Shown here: one piece after another, positions 14,301 to 26,015 of the stretch | Position numbering within the stretch: the first letter of the stretch is position 1 | Layout of the letters: each line of letters begins with the position of its first letter | Source of the DNA: Davidsoniella eucalypti | Taxonomy: Eukaryota > Ascomycota > Sordariomycetes > Microascales > Ceratocystidaceae | Direction of reading: 5' to 3' | Length of the DNA stretch: 64,000 nucleotides | Assembly (NCBI GenBank): GCA_004009845.1 | Contig: RMBW01000061.1 | Location: 124,001 to 188,000, forward strand | Made by a program: the position numbers and the translations under genes | Notes under the pieces: generated by a model | The model's database searches: none | The model's input: only the letters and a program-made list of their open reading frames with translations | Told to the model about the DNA's origin: nothing

Positions 14301-16348
14301 GCTATTATTGCCGTAGCGCTGGATTCCCGGCTACCACGACTGTTATGGCTGGTAACTTGTTATTATTTACTCTAGGCTTGAGAAGTTACTTTTCATGTAT
14401 TTTGAACAGGCTGCATCATAATGTGAAGGCTGGTTTTGGGGTGCTGCACAAATATATACCGCAGTTGCAGCTAACAAGAGGAACTTTTTATCGTCAGCCA
14501 TTACTTCTTCACACCGTTCTATTCTACCTTGCTATTCGTTGGCAAGGTCAGTTGAATGATGTTTCCAATTCATCCGTCATTCGGTATTGCTAAATCAGGG
14601 AAACTACAGGAAAACACTCTTGATTCCCAATGATTCAATTTAGCTGTAAATCCAAAAGTAGTACAATGAACACTAGCCACTAGTCTAGGCTAGATGAACT
14701 ACAAAAACAAAGGCGCCTGGGCCACCAAGTGTTCAAGTTCACCCGCTGTCTCCGGATTTTGACAGCAAGGCTCTAAATTTGGGCGGCATTTGCCAGATCC
14801 CAAGTCTAAAAAAGTAGCAAAAGTCAATAATGCATGAGTAAGCCCAACTTAGTATACCTAGCTAGTCTGTATTCCCAGCACCAGGAGCCTTTTTAGTTGC
14901 CGTCATTCCCCCCTGGCTCCCATACTATTTTCTTGTTCCTCACCAACTTCGTCCCGAAAATAGCCCAAAAACAGCTAAAGATCTTACCTAGTGGAAGGCT
15001 CTCTAGTTGGTCGAAGCTCAACTTTGTCTTATGTACTACAGGACGCACGGGCACTTGAGTTAACGACAACAGCGAAGATTTAGAGCATATCACTGTTTTT
15101 AGCTTGGCTTAATATATCTGTATGCATAGTTGTAAGTACTAATATATACTGGTTCTATCAACGATTCGTCAACTATGAAGCATAAAATAGGCATCCACAC
15201 GATTCAACACGATACGGTCTACTCCGGCTAAATAGTCGTACTCTCCCGTGAATATATGTATCGAAAGATTTTTCGCCGCCAATTCTACAGTGACAAGTCA
15301 TTATTGTTGTTGTCGTTATTAGAAGGGCAGTTTCTTATGACCGCACATATATGTTGTTTTCAATTTTTTGCGCACCAGAAACCCATTACCATGTCGTGCT
15401 GCGATATTATGATAGCATGCTGTTGTATTATTCAGATACAGAAACACAACCGAGAAAGAGATGTCACATCTCCACCATGATCTGTAACATAAATGAGAAC
15501 AATACGCATGTTTGTAGCATCAAGTCAAAGAACGAGCATGAAATTGATTGTTCTTAGATTGCTGTTTGTTTCTTTCTGTTCGACAAATACTAAAATGTTT
15601 TCCATGGGCATCAGGGTTTATTGCAGTCGATTACTCCCTTATCTTATCTTGATTTAATTTCATGTCATTTCATGTCATTTGTTATGTAGATCTTGGTTTA
15701 TATTGTGTGCATTCGTCGGGGAAACAATTTACTACCGAGTAGAAAGATGGATAAACGTATTATTTTTATACGAATATTCGTGGAATCAATTGCATAACTA
15801 ACTAGTTAACTAAACAGTTGTGGTTACGGTGAAAATAAACAGGAAAGAGCTCGCCACATTTCACATGCCATCCAATGCCTCGTCACACTTTCCTTTCCTT
15901 TTCCCGGCCCCCAATTGCAACAACCCTGAGAGCAAAATAAACGAGACAAAAAAATTAACTTAGGATAGATCCACTCACTCCCCCCCCCTTCTAGCATATT
16001 TCTAGAAGTATTCTATAGCTTCGATTGCAAGGATTCAGCCCGTCTTGTCGATAGCTCTTTCTGCTAATCGACTGCTCAATTAGGGAAAGTGGCCCCACCT
16101 TAAGTTTTCGGCGATTCCAGTAGGCCTAATAAGCGTGCACGGGCCATCGTTGTCCATGACCTCTCTCTCCATTCTTGCAAGTTTATGCTCATACACTATT
16201 TTTCATTATGTTTATTTTTTGTAAAGTAGATTTCTTTTTCGCCATATCCGCATCATGTTTTTGTTTGGAAACATTTCGTATCTAAACCATAGTATGGCCA
16301 TATTATAAATAAATAAAAAGGTAAGAAGATGATGCGAATTAGCCTAAA
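2307..16348. other. Gene desert, left part
   Basis: About 14 kb without a recognisable gene. Open frames here are short, start at non-ATG codons, or encode low-complexity phenylalanine/leucine/serine-rich translations of pyrimidine-rich DNA (for example 2859-3197 on +). A frame at 8023-8268 on + begins with ATG and has a hydrophobic segment near its N-terminus, but nothing else supports it. I saw no tRNA-like B box with a matching acceptor stem, no terminal inverted repeats and no transposase motifs. CTAG and TA-rich words are conspicuously common. Confidence 0.5.
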
Positions 16349-16786
16349 ATGAGGTTACTTTACCCGTTTCGAAAACCTCGTTGCAACAAGCGTGGGAACT
16401 GGCCCTATTATGATCTCATTTCCAGTGCTCCATTCGGTGCAACAGCGGTCACTAGGAAACACGACCGATTAACTTATTATACGAAACAGGAAAATAAGAC
16501 AAGAAACACAGTTCCTCCACAGAATGAGTTGCAACCAACATGGGGTCTCCCTAGAATACCTCGTTATTGTGGATGGCATCGACCTTATAAAAGTTCATTA
16601 GATCAACTCGTACTCTATCAAAGGTTTCTCTTGTCATATAACTATGAAGAGTACAACAACGTGATAGAATATTATAGACAACGCCACCAACGTAATGAGG
16701 GCTCCTTCCTCCCATACATTATCAAATATATGTGTTTTACTGGATCTCAGGTTTGTAACTATGGTCGTGTGTTTTATTGGAGATGA
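16349..16786 (+). CDS. Candidate orphan reading frame, 145 residues, unrecognised
   Basis: ATG-started frame inside the desert. The translation is rich in Tyr, Arg and Asn with mixed, not low-complexity, composition, and contains a stretch with several aromatic residues (YEEYNNVIEYYRQRHQR). I recognise no domain. A possible splice donor GTTTGT follows a CAG codon near the 3' end, so it could be an exon of a longer gene. A frame of this length is expected by chance about once or a few times in a window of this size and AT content, so it may be nothing. Confidence 0.25.
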   Translation: MRLLYPFRKPRCNKRGNWPYYDLISSAPFGATAVTRKHDRLTYYTKQENKTRNTVPPQNELQPTWGLPRIPRYCGWHRPYKSSLDQLVLYQRFLLSYNYEEYNNVIEYYRQRHQRNEGSFLPYIIKYMCFTGSQVCNYGRVFYWR

Positions 16787-18825
16787 AAAAATATATCTAG
16801 CTTTAACCAAATATTTCACATAACGTGATATCAATCCACATTATGTTCGCACTGTGAATGAGTTCAAAAAATAAACAAATATTTGCAATAAGCTCATGCC
16901 ACAAACTTGTCTCGCTTTAAGTTATTCATTCTTTTAGAAGATGAATGCTCAATGATGTAATTTGATTGTGTACTTCAGTTTTGCTTACATTCAATGGTCA
17001 CATCGCGTCACCTTGAGAATTCGTTGACTTGATTCTCTCAACACCGTGTACTATAACTGGCTTAAGCTCCTAACCAAACAGGTATCCGTTGTTTTCCTAT
17101 CATTGTCTGTCATGTCAGAAATAAAACCAACTTGTTCACAGACAACGACTAGGGTTGACTATACAGTTACTATACGTAGTTAGCATGTTGTGACAAAATA
17201 TTGAAACATGATGCAGAGCGTTGTCAAGCTATGTGATGTTGAGATTCGGGTCGTTTCCTTCTTCTGTAATTCAGCCAGCCACTAAGTATATCATTGAATA
17301 TATGCGACGTATTTAGTGCTGAGTGCCTTCTCATAGCTTATTCCTCAATCCGTACATGATCCTGTATATTGAATGTACGGTTGTCTCTGGTTGGCCACGT
17401 CGCTCTTGAAGATTGCCTACAAATGAAGGGTTAGGTATATAGTATCTAAGAAGTACAGATAGACTTAGTAGTCAGTGGATATATATAATATATGCTTGCA
17501 ATTGTGGAAGTCAATAAAAAACCCATATACATGGTTGATAATTTGTGCCTTCTGTACAAGGAAAATTGGCGTATCGCTATACTACTATTAGTGACTACAT
17601 ATTGGAAGTCAGGCAGGCCTGATTTCCACGGTCTAGTCCAAATAACGCAATATAAGCGAGACAAAAAAAGAAAAAGAAAAACAGAGCAACAAAAGAGAGC
17701 AACAGAAAGAAGAATCGAAGAGATTGTGACCAATATGTCTAATGACCACAAGTATCTATCTTCAAGCTATAGTAGGTTCGATAAAATAGGCTATGATTTT
17801 GAAAAGGCACTGGAAGGAAGAAGAAATCGTCAAGTCAGAAAGAAGGGAAAATAGAAAGGATATCACTTTCTAGACAAAGAAAAGATCGTGGGAAACTACG
17901 GCATAAAGTATCTCGACTCATCCTACAACGGCCACCAAAGATAACAAGTGCAGCCTTATCGCATCTAAAATAGAAACCTAGATTAAGTTGTACGTTTTTG
18001 GCTTCACACTCAAATATCCAGTGGTAATTCTTGTAGCGCAGTAAAAGTAGTCATTATCCTCCCATAACTACACGATCCCTTTCATCATAAACGCGTATCT
18101 AGATAACCTAGACAAATCTGTTACAGAAATAGCAGGGCTAGTGAACAAAAAAAGAGAGATAGGAGAGCATAGAACTGCCAAAACATGTCCTTCATCTCAT
18201 GATCGACAAGGCTTATTATCGTAGCTGCGTACATATAATATAAGGCTTCAGTAATACAGGAGACAAGCTTGAACACCGTATAGGAAACAATATAGTGCGA
18301 GGCTCGGAACTACTTTACCAAAAACTCAAGGGAATATAGCCAACCAGAGGCGTCGTAATCAGGCTACATAGGTACGAAGATCAATCCAAAGATTAAGAGG
18401 TCGCCTATGAGAAAGATAGTGATTAAAATATAGTGAAAGTAAAACGTTGAGTAAGCCAAGAAACGCATTATCTCATACATTACTTGGCTGACCAAAAATA
18501 GCTTCTGAATAATCGTAGGCCTGTAACCAGGGGAGAGCGTCTATTCACTGCTATTACTGTCATATCTGCATTAACCATTAGCAGATCGTCCCTTAGTAGC
18601 GGTTATACTAGTAGTCGTGTGCTATCGTTTTGGCTCTTTTTTTTCGGCATTGTTCCTACTCAAGGAAAAAGAAAATAAGTTAGCTAGTTAAGTCAGCATG
18701 ACCCCTGTGTTTCCGATAGTTATCTTCTGTATTGTGTCCCGTCAAGCACTATTCTTCTTTTTATCATAACGGTGACCCAGCAACACGTATGTGTATACTA
18801 TATTAACATTCTTATAATGGAAGTC
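16787..18825. other. Gene desert, middle part
   Basis: No gene recognised. A 120-codon frame on + at 17492-17854 has a lysine/arginine-rich centre that follows an A-rich stretch of DNA; I regard it as chance. Confidence 0.45.
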
Positions 18826-19374
18826 CTATTGCGGTGTTCCTGTTATAGAATTTTGTAATGCTCTAATTATTATCTCTGAGAGATAGTGAATAAGATTGGA
18901 TGTGCTTATAGATCTATCCCGCTTTTGACACGCAAACATACGAATATAGCCCTTTAAATCTTCTAGATCTAGAAATAAGACATTTTTATCACGATAAGGT
19001 GTTCTTGCAGAGTAGATAGGAGCCTTCTCAAAACAAGGCACCATCTCTACAAGCGTGTCCTCTTTCCCCAGACCACAGAAACAGGTCCTGAGTATCGTGA
19101 CTGGAGAGAAGGGGTTCACAAGTGCTTGATCCTCACACACTCTTGGGAGCAAATAACATACAACTACTCTACTATACTCTCCACGATAGCCGGGGATTAC
19201 TAGCTGCGTCTCCAAGATCTTAACATCTCTGTAGCCTGTATGGCACGGGCTTCGTTTCCTCTTTCTCACGGGGACCCAGGATGTGGTATTGTGAGGAAAA
19301 CTAGCAACAGTTGTACCGTCAAGATCAAACCAATGGCCTAGCATTAGAGTCAGGGCCTGTATACAAGCATACAT
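18826..19374 (-). CDS. Candidate orphan reading frame, 182 residues, unrecognised
   Basis: The longest frame in the desert, opened by an ATG and bounded upstream by an in-frame TGA eight nucleotides before it. The predicted protein has mixed composition, including FDLDGTTVASFPHN near the N-terminus and a C-terminal part (FLDLEDLKGYIRMF, LIHYLSEIIIRAL) that could be helical. I recognise no family. FDLDGT superficially resembles a HAD phosphatase motif I (DxDxT), but the rest of that fold is not apparent. A chance frame of this size is not excluded in 64 kb of AT-rich DNA. It may also be a fragment of a decayed gene. Confidence 0.3.
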   Translation of the reverse strand: MYACIQALTLMLGHWFDLDGTTVASFPHNTTSWVPVRKRKRSPCHTGYRDVKILETQLVIPGYRGEYSRVVVCYLLPRVCEDQALVNPFSPVTILRTCFCGLGKEDTLVEMVPCFEKAPIYSARTPYRDKNVLFLDLEDLKGYIRMFACQKRDRSISTSNLIHYLSEIIIRALQNSITGTPQ

Positions 19375-20493
19375 GAGACCTCAGGGCCTTTCAGACTTGC
19401 CTCCGTTTCTTGTAGCTTTGACCTTTTTTTACTTTTCGTGTGTTGCAAATCAAGATCCCATCTTGTAACACCGGCCCAGAGATTCGAGCAGCTGGTATGG
19501 TAAAAGATAAAGACAAAAAATAGAAAATCACTATCATTATCTAGGCCTGAAAACTGTACTTCACTGCCCGGCTCTCGTTAAACATTGCCGGAAATCATGC
19601 CTTGTCAGTTTCTACTGAGGCTGAGAAGCAGGCTATCTGTAACTCTGGGTATCTCTTTAGGGCGCTATACACCGATACTGTTTGCTAACAGACCGAACCT
19701 AGTCACGATCTTATGTGTCTTGTGATTATGAAAGCCTGAAACTCTAAGTAGGTGTTTTTCTTTTCAAGATTTAAGTTATTGTGTGGCAGAGTCTTGAAAT
19801 TCGTCCGGAGTAATAAATTGTGAAAACGTTATTTATAACTTCAATGCTAAAGTTGAATGAAGGAGAGTTAGGGTTAATTGAGAACAAGGAGTTGAGTCTT
19901 TTTATTAGAACTTGAAAACACTCTTTTTAAAGTTAACTTGATAGAGGTTCAAACATCTTGACCGAGACTCCGTTCTTTGATCAATACAAAAAGGAATGAA
20001 CGTATTTTGTTTAACGTGCTGTTCAGCTGGTGAATGGATGTGCGCTGAGTATACGACGAAAGCGATATGTGTTTATGCTCTACTATCTATCATGTTTGGT
20101 AGTAATAACAACTTTTTGAGGGGCTCTCAGTGTTGTTATCTTGTTACTGCGAATTAATAGACTAGTTGCTAAGTAAGATCTGTAGTGGTTGCTTTGAGAT
20201 CTCAGTCTGCCCAAAATGGAAGAGGAAGCCCCGTAACAAACAACCATTACAACTTGAACCCCCCCTCCCTTCTCTTTCTTTCACGCTAGATCCTTGACAA
20301 CTCCACGGTGGTGACAACTTTGGTTTGTAGTGGCTGAACATAATTATAGAGCAGCGAGGAGAATTTCCTACAGGCTTTCCCCTTCAACCCCCTTCCACAG
20401 AGGACTATCTAATGTAAAACTGGACGTGGTATTTTGAAGGGAACACACCACAAACTTGCAACGAATAGCCTAAGCTTCGGACTAGCCCTGACA
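19375..20493. other. Gene desert, stretch between two candidate frames
   Basis: No gene recognised; AT-rich with a few C-runs near 20262-20272 and pyrimidine tracts. Nothing else seen. Confidence 0.45.
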
Positions 20494-20826
20494 ATGAATG
20501 CCGAATGCCTTCGGCTGTGTATCTCAGATTGTAGATTCCCAATGTTATATGAACTACGAGATATATGGCCTTTACTACGGATTCATCATGTCCTAGACTT
20601 CCAAGGCCATACGTACTGTATCATTAGTAGCATTGATGCCGATTACTTTGACAGGAAATTTGGAGTCTAAATGCTAACCAAGCTGAAAGAAAAGTTTAAA
20701 AGCTTTATGGACAGAACGATCAATGCGGCATTCTTCGAGAAGATCATCTGTGATGGAAGATACCCTACCAATTCGAAGTTTGTCGATATAATTATAGATC
20801 TAGATCGGCTAGTAGAGATATTCTAA
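20494..20826 (+). pseudogene. Candidate decayed gene: coding-like frame broken by one TAA
   Basis: From the ATG at 20494 a frame of 58 codons runs to TAA at 20668-20670, and the very next codon is ATG, from which the same frame continues for 51 codons to TAA at 20824-20826. The second half uses many C/G-ending codons (AAG, ATC, TTC, GAC) and encodes a plausible mixed helix (LTKLKEKFKSFMDRTI, then KFVDIIIDLDRLVEIF), unlike the surrounding non-coding DNA. The first half also reads as ordinary protein (LYELRDIWPLLRIHHVLDF). This fits a gene with a single nonsense mutation, or two exons around an unseen splice. The family is unknown to me. The frame is open a little further upstream, from 20413, without an ATG. 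Confidence 0.35.
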
Positions 20827-23800
20827 CAAAAGACTAGCTAATCATTTCAAGCATATTTGCCATTATCGATGTAGCTAGATTTGTGCTTATATGGTCCCTC
20901 ACTCGTTTGATCGGTTCGATTTTAGGTGCTTATTTTACAGACTGAGAACAGGAGCTGTACCTTGACCACACCTAAACCATTGCCATTAAGATCAACGTAC
21001 TTAAAATAATTGTAAGCAATGGGTCAGAAGAGATAGAGAACATGTGAAAGTGACTATCTCATAAATAATAGACAAGGTTCATAAGCAAACAGATTGACTG
21101 GCTAAACATACCAACATGATACTCACACCCTGATAGGAAGGCCTGTATCGAGCGGCCGGCAAGATCTTCATGCTTCAAAATACTCGTGGGTATCTACCAT
21201 AAGGCTCTTGATCTTATCGTGGATGGAACGGAGGACCAGATGTCAAACACGGATGGATCACGCCCTGCAACTATATCTTCTCTCACTTTTACCAATATAC
21301 ATATCCACGAATTGAAGGGGATTGTAGTGAAGAAAAAGAGATAGTCATCCTGAAATAAAAAGTCAAAGCAAGAGTTACACATCGGCTTTCACCTTCGATG
21401 GCAGTCGGGTTCTGGTTCAATCATAGGAGAAGATGCATTTGCCGCTGCAGTCAACTATGCAGGAGACAAAGAAACGATGCTATTATACTACTACACATGT
21501 ACTGCTACTTGGCTGTTACTACTACAGCTTCCGCATTGTCGATCTTTCCCGGTGGCCCAGGCGGTCTAAGTCGGACTGCCCAGCCCAGTCAGGTTGTGTT
21601 TGTTGCAACTCCAGCCCCTCCACCGAGACTCTTTTTTTCCCATCCATACTAATAGGGATACAGAAAAAACCACAATCGTCCAACTACAGTGTGTTACTTT
21701 CTGCTAGTCTCTGTAGAGTATACACCGGCGTATCATGATGAAAAAAGAAAAGGTCAAAATAGGGCGAAAGGATGTCAACGATAGAAATGCTACTTCAAGT
21801 GTGATTCCAGGAATACAAATTAGCTAAAAAAAAAATCGACTAGGAGTGAAGTGCTACTGAAGCATCTGATTTGAGAAATCACAGCGGTCAGAGTTAAGAC
21901 AGCAAAACACTAAAAAGAGCACGATAGTAATCTGAACCAACGGGTCGATACCGGCAATTCCATCTTACATGATTAGGGTCTGCAGTTGCATAGGGTTGCA
22001 TACACCTCACCGTCGTGCATCACCGAGCGAAGGCCGATTTTAGCAGACCGCCTAGATATGTGGTAGCCAAATACGTAGTAGTAAACATTGCTTAAGAATC
22101 CTTTTTTGTTCGTGTATATATCGGATCTGTCATATCGTATGCGAGAAAATAGAGAATAAGATAGAGAAAAGTGTCCCTGATATCCTATCAAAGTCGCCAA
22201 CTTGCTGATGTTTCTGATACATCTCGGATACCGCCGGCCACTGATATACCCGTGACTAGAAAACAAGAACAGAGCCATTAAGGCCGTATTATGGGATATT
22301 AAGCGTTCTAAAAAAACCATACTTACATGGCAAGTTCCGCATAACTATGCTCCCACTAAGTGAAGGAGACACTATGAGTACGACGAGCCAGGACGCAATA
22401 GCGGTGTCAAGGTCCAGGCTTCCAGATTATATTCCTTGTGTTCATTTGTATCACTACCATTAGATTGACGAAAATATAACGACATCTTTCTTTTTATTCC
22501 AGCTATCCAAAGACCCACGCCAACTTAAAGCGTAAATTCCGGGGTGGTGGAAAAAGAACCAAGATTATTTAAGCAGATTACCCAGAAAGAAAACAAAAAA
22601 AAGATCCCGACAAGCCTTATAATAGCTAGGCGAGAGATAAAATGTAACATAACTCTCAGCAAGTAGGATAACAATGAATATAAAAAAGTATTTTGAGACT
22701 TAGATAGATTCGGGGGTAGGGATAAGATTCAAGACTACGAGACAACAATACAGATAAGGCCAAAGCGAGAGTGTTCCAAACACACTTATGGCATTTTTTC
22801 CCGGCAAGAACTAAGACACAGAGCCTAAGCAACTGATATCTGAAATGGGGGGGGAAAAAAAGTAAATACAAGTCTAGAAACAAAGCTTATAAAAACTTGG
22901 TAAATGAAAGCTCGGCCAGACAGGTTATCCTTAGTTTACAATAGCTTAATTTTGACGCCACTACCCCAATACAACATGATTCACGTCTGCCATATCGAAC
23001 AACACCGATACATGGACTTGGGGTGTTTATTTTCTATAGCGTTTATAAAATGCTCCAGTCTCTGTGGGACGGAAAGAACAGCAGCCGGTTCGGGCGTCAC
23101 TGGCGTCTTTTGCTTTTACTTTTCGTTTTGTTTTGTTGGCCGTTCACGGACCGCCGGCCAGCCTTTGCTAAACCCTTACGGAGGACGAGGCTTCTTTCGG
23201 CTGGGCTACAAAGTGAACAAGAAAGAGAAGCATTGTAGCTGTTATTTCTGTATACACGGATTGCTCTGCTCTCTCGGCTCTTTAGTTTTTTTCTTGTCTT
23301 TTTTTTTGACAGCAGGCTCTTGCTTCCAAGGCCGTGAACGGGGTTTCAACCACACTAGGGCTTGATGGTCCGCGTGTATGAATTCAGACAGGCAGACAGG
23401 CAAATACTAGACTTACTTGGTAGCCGTAAGTTAGGTAGATAACATTGTATAGTAGGCAAAATGCCTCCAGTACCCCTTAGACAACGGTGTTGGGCATGGG
23501 CACAGCCCGTCTTGTTAGAGATCTTGAGGATCTGAGATATCTATGCGCCGCATATACTAGTGTCCTGTCTCTTTATGCGGCACATCTGTCTTTGATTCTG
23601 CGCTTTTCCGTGCGTAACAACCCCCAGGCGGCAACCGGTCGTTGTACGTGAGGACCCGGTGGAAGGACCACACGATAGTTGATGCTAGATACATAGCTTA
23701 GGACAAACTCTTGACTCGAGACATGTCAATGGTGACAGGTGCATTGGTCAGGACGAGAAAATGTTAACAATATCTTCTGTCGTTGTTAGCTCTAGATGGC

Positions 23801-26015
23801 ATAGGTAAAAGATTTGTAGATTTGAAAATTAATCGTCAATAGCCGTAATTCATGGGCTATATGGATTCAATTTTTTTTATAGAGCTTGTTGGATTTGACG
23901 GCTACTATTCTAAGCCCAGCGAGCATTTAATCGAAGGATAAAGATAGATCACTACAAGTTATGGGAAAGAAAAGATAGCTGGATTCAACAGCGCTATAAT
24001 AAGTGAGCGAAATACTTCCGGGCTCCCATAGGACAGTGTAATCTTAAGTCACAGTGGGCCAAGGCCTGTCGAAGGGCTTTTTGGCAGCATTGCAGTGGTA
24101 TTATGTATTATTAGCAGTAATTAGTAGTACAACTGTACTGAAGGCAAGGAAGAGGGAAAGCCGAGGACGTAGCATTTCGGCCCTTAAAACAATTCAAGTA
24201 ACGAAGCGATAAGGAAGGGGAGAGAACAGCTATCGGTATTGACAGTTGAGAGGAACTATAGCGAGATGAAAGAGGGCGTGTTACAGTAAGCCATTGGCAC
24301 AGCAAAGCGGTTAGTAACAGATGAGACTTACTTTTACAGCATACTAAACTATGACGATGATGAAGACACGGAGAAACTACTGGTATCGAGCTCGTATGAT
24401 AAGAGAAGCCTTCAGGGTATGTAAGCAGTAGTATTCTTGGAAAGAAAATCGATATACTACTACAAGAAGAGAATAGGACCGGATTCAAATATAGAAGCTT
24501 CGAAGAAAAGAACGGGGGACTGCCTTCTTTCTGTTCTAGTTTACTTGCCGACTTTACTAGGGGCGAGGAAGGCCTAAAGAACATTTCATGGAAAAAAAGA
24601 AAAATAGAAGCACAAAAATAGGATCCGAAGAAAGGTTTCTACATTGGGCTTAGTGAGTCTGAACTAGTTTTTTTCTGTAGCTCGCTAGGGTTGTGAGACT
24701 GAGCTAAGAGAACAAAAGAACAAAAAAGAAAGTGTGAAGAAGCTGGTAAGATAACGTTAAATCTAGAAGTAGTGTCAAGATCAAGATCAAGAAACAAATG
24801 AGTAGAAAAAGGTGAGACACAGCAAATAGAAGATATATCATGTATGAAGTCAAGACTTGTGCAACAGTAGGTTCGATGGGGGGCTATTTTGCTATCACTA
24901 AAGGGCGCTTTTTTATAGAACGAATGCAGTAGCGGAGCCGAGAAAGCAAGAAGAAACCGCTCGGAATATGCATAGAAGACTGCAGGCTGACATCTTAATA
25001 TTGCCATGTAACACCTCTTTTTTCTTCTATATTAGAGACTGAGTGAAAATCATTTCTCTGGCCTATTATGACGGACCAGAAAAAGAAGCAAAAAAGAAAA
25101 TACAAAAAATAGCACGTGAACTGCAGTAGTTCGTCACTAGAAAATCATTGCCAAATTCTACATCTCAACTTCTGGGAGACTGGGAAGGTGGTGATGATGA
25201 TGACTAGATTAGTGAATATGCTAGTTATGATAAGAACCCTGAGCCTGGCTATTTCTCGGGGGGTTTTTCTTTTTTGGCTTCTAGCCCCTAGTACCGTTAT
25301 GTTCTCTGGTTTCTTTCTCGCTAGTATCTAATAGAAGCTTCTGAGAAGCACAGTGTGGCACACCTTAGCGCCAGACACCATGCAAGGGAAGATTGATCTT
25401 GCAGATATTTTTGCGAAGGAGAGGAGATCGCTCCATGACGGGCAAAGACAGGCACAGGAATAACATAACAATAACAGCCTTTCTCGTGATAAAGCTTCCA
25501 ACATGACGAAGACAAAAACTGTACGATGGTTTCTGGGTCGGCATACATCGCGTGTTGTCAGTGATTTCCCAACCTCGTCCAAGATTGCTTCTTACGCATG
25601 CATGGCGACTGCCGGAGACAGCCAGAGTCAAGAAAGGCAAGTGTTAAGACGGCCAAGTAGGGGGCCAAGTAATGGTGGAATCGAGGGACAATGATGGCCT
25701 CTATTATCCTGTTGGCTATAATGCGCTTGCTATTGCTATACTATAGCCATTAACTTGTTGATGCTTGCTTTCCATCTATCGTCGTCTTCTCCCGAAGTCC
25801 GTGTTCACTCGTAGATATACATATTAGAGCGAATGACTTTTGGGACCCCCCCCACCCCAGGTAAAAGCACCTACCTTAATACCCCCCCTGACCCACGGCG
25901 GCCTTTTTTCGTTTAATCTTTTATTTTTTCTCTCTCTTGATCGTGAATAACCTACTGCTATACTGACACCCCCATCCCCCCATGCAGGTTACATAGTAGC
26001 AAGTAGACCTTGAAT
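20827..26015. other. Gene desert, right part, upstream of the C2H2 gene
   Basis: No convincing gene. Between about 24.1 and 25.0 kb the + strand is strongly purine-rich, giving two serine/leucine-rich antisense frames (24111-24584 and 24639-25007, minus) that look like translations of a pyrimidine-rich strand. Homopolymer C runs occur near 25847-25858 and 25883-25890. This DNA lies directly upstream of the transcription-factor promoter and may include its distal regulatory region. Confidence 0.45.

Noticed and set aside
15660..15681. Tandem CATGTCATTT pair
   Set aside because: Two copies only of a 10-nt word in AT-rich DNA; no wider repeat structure.
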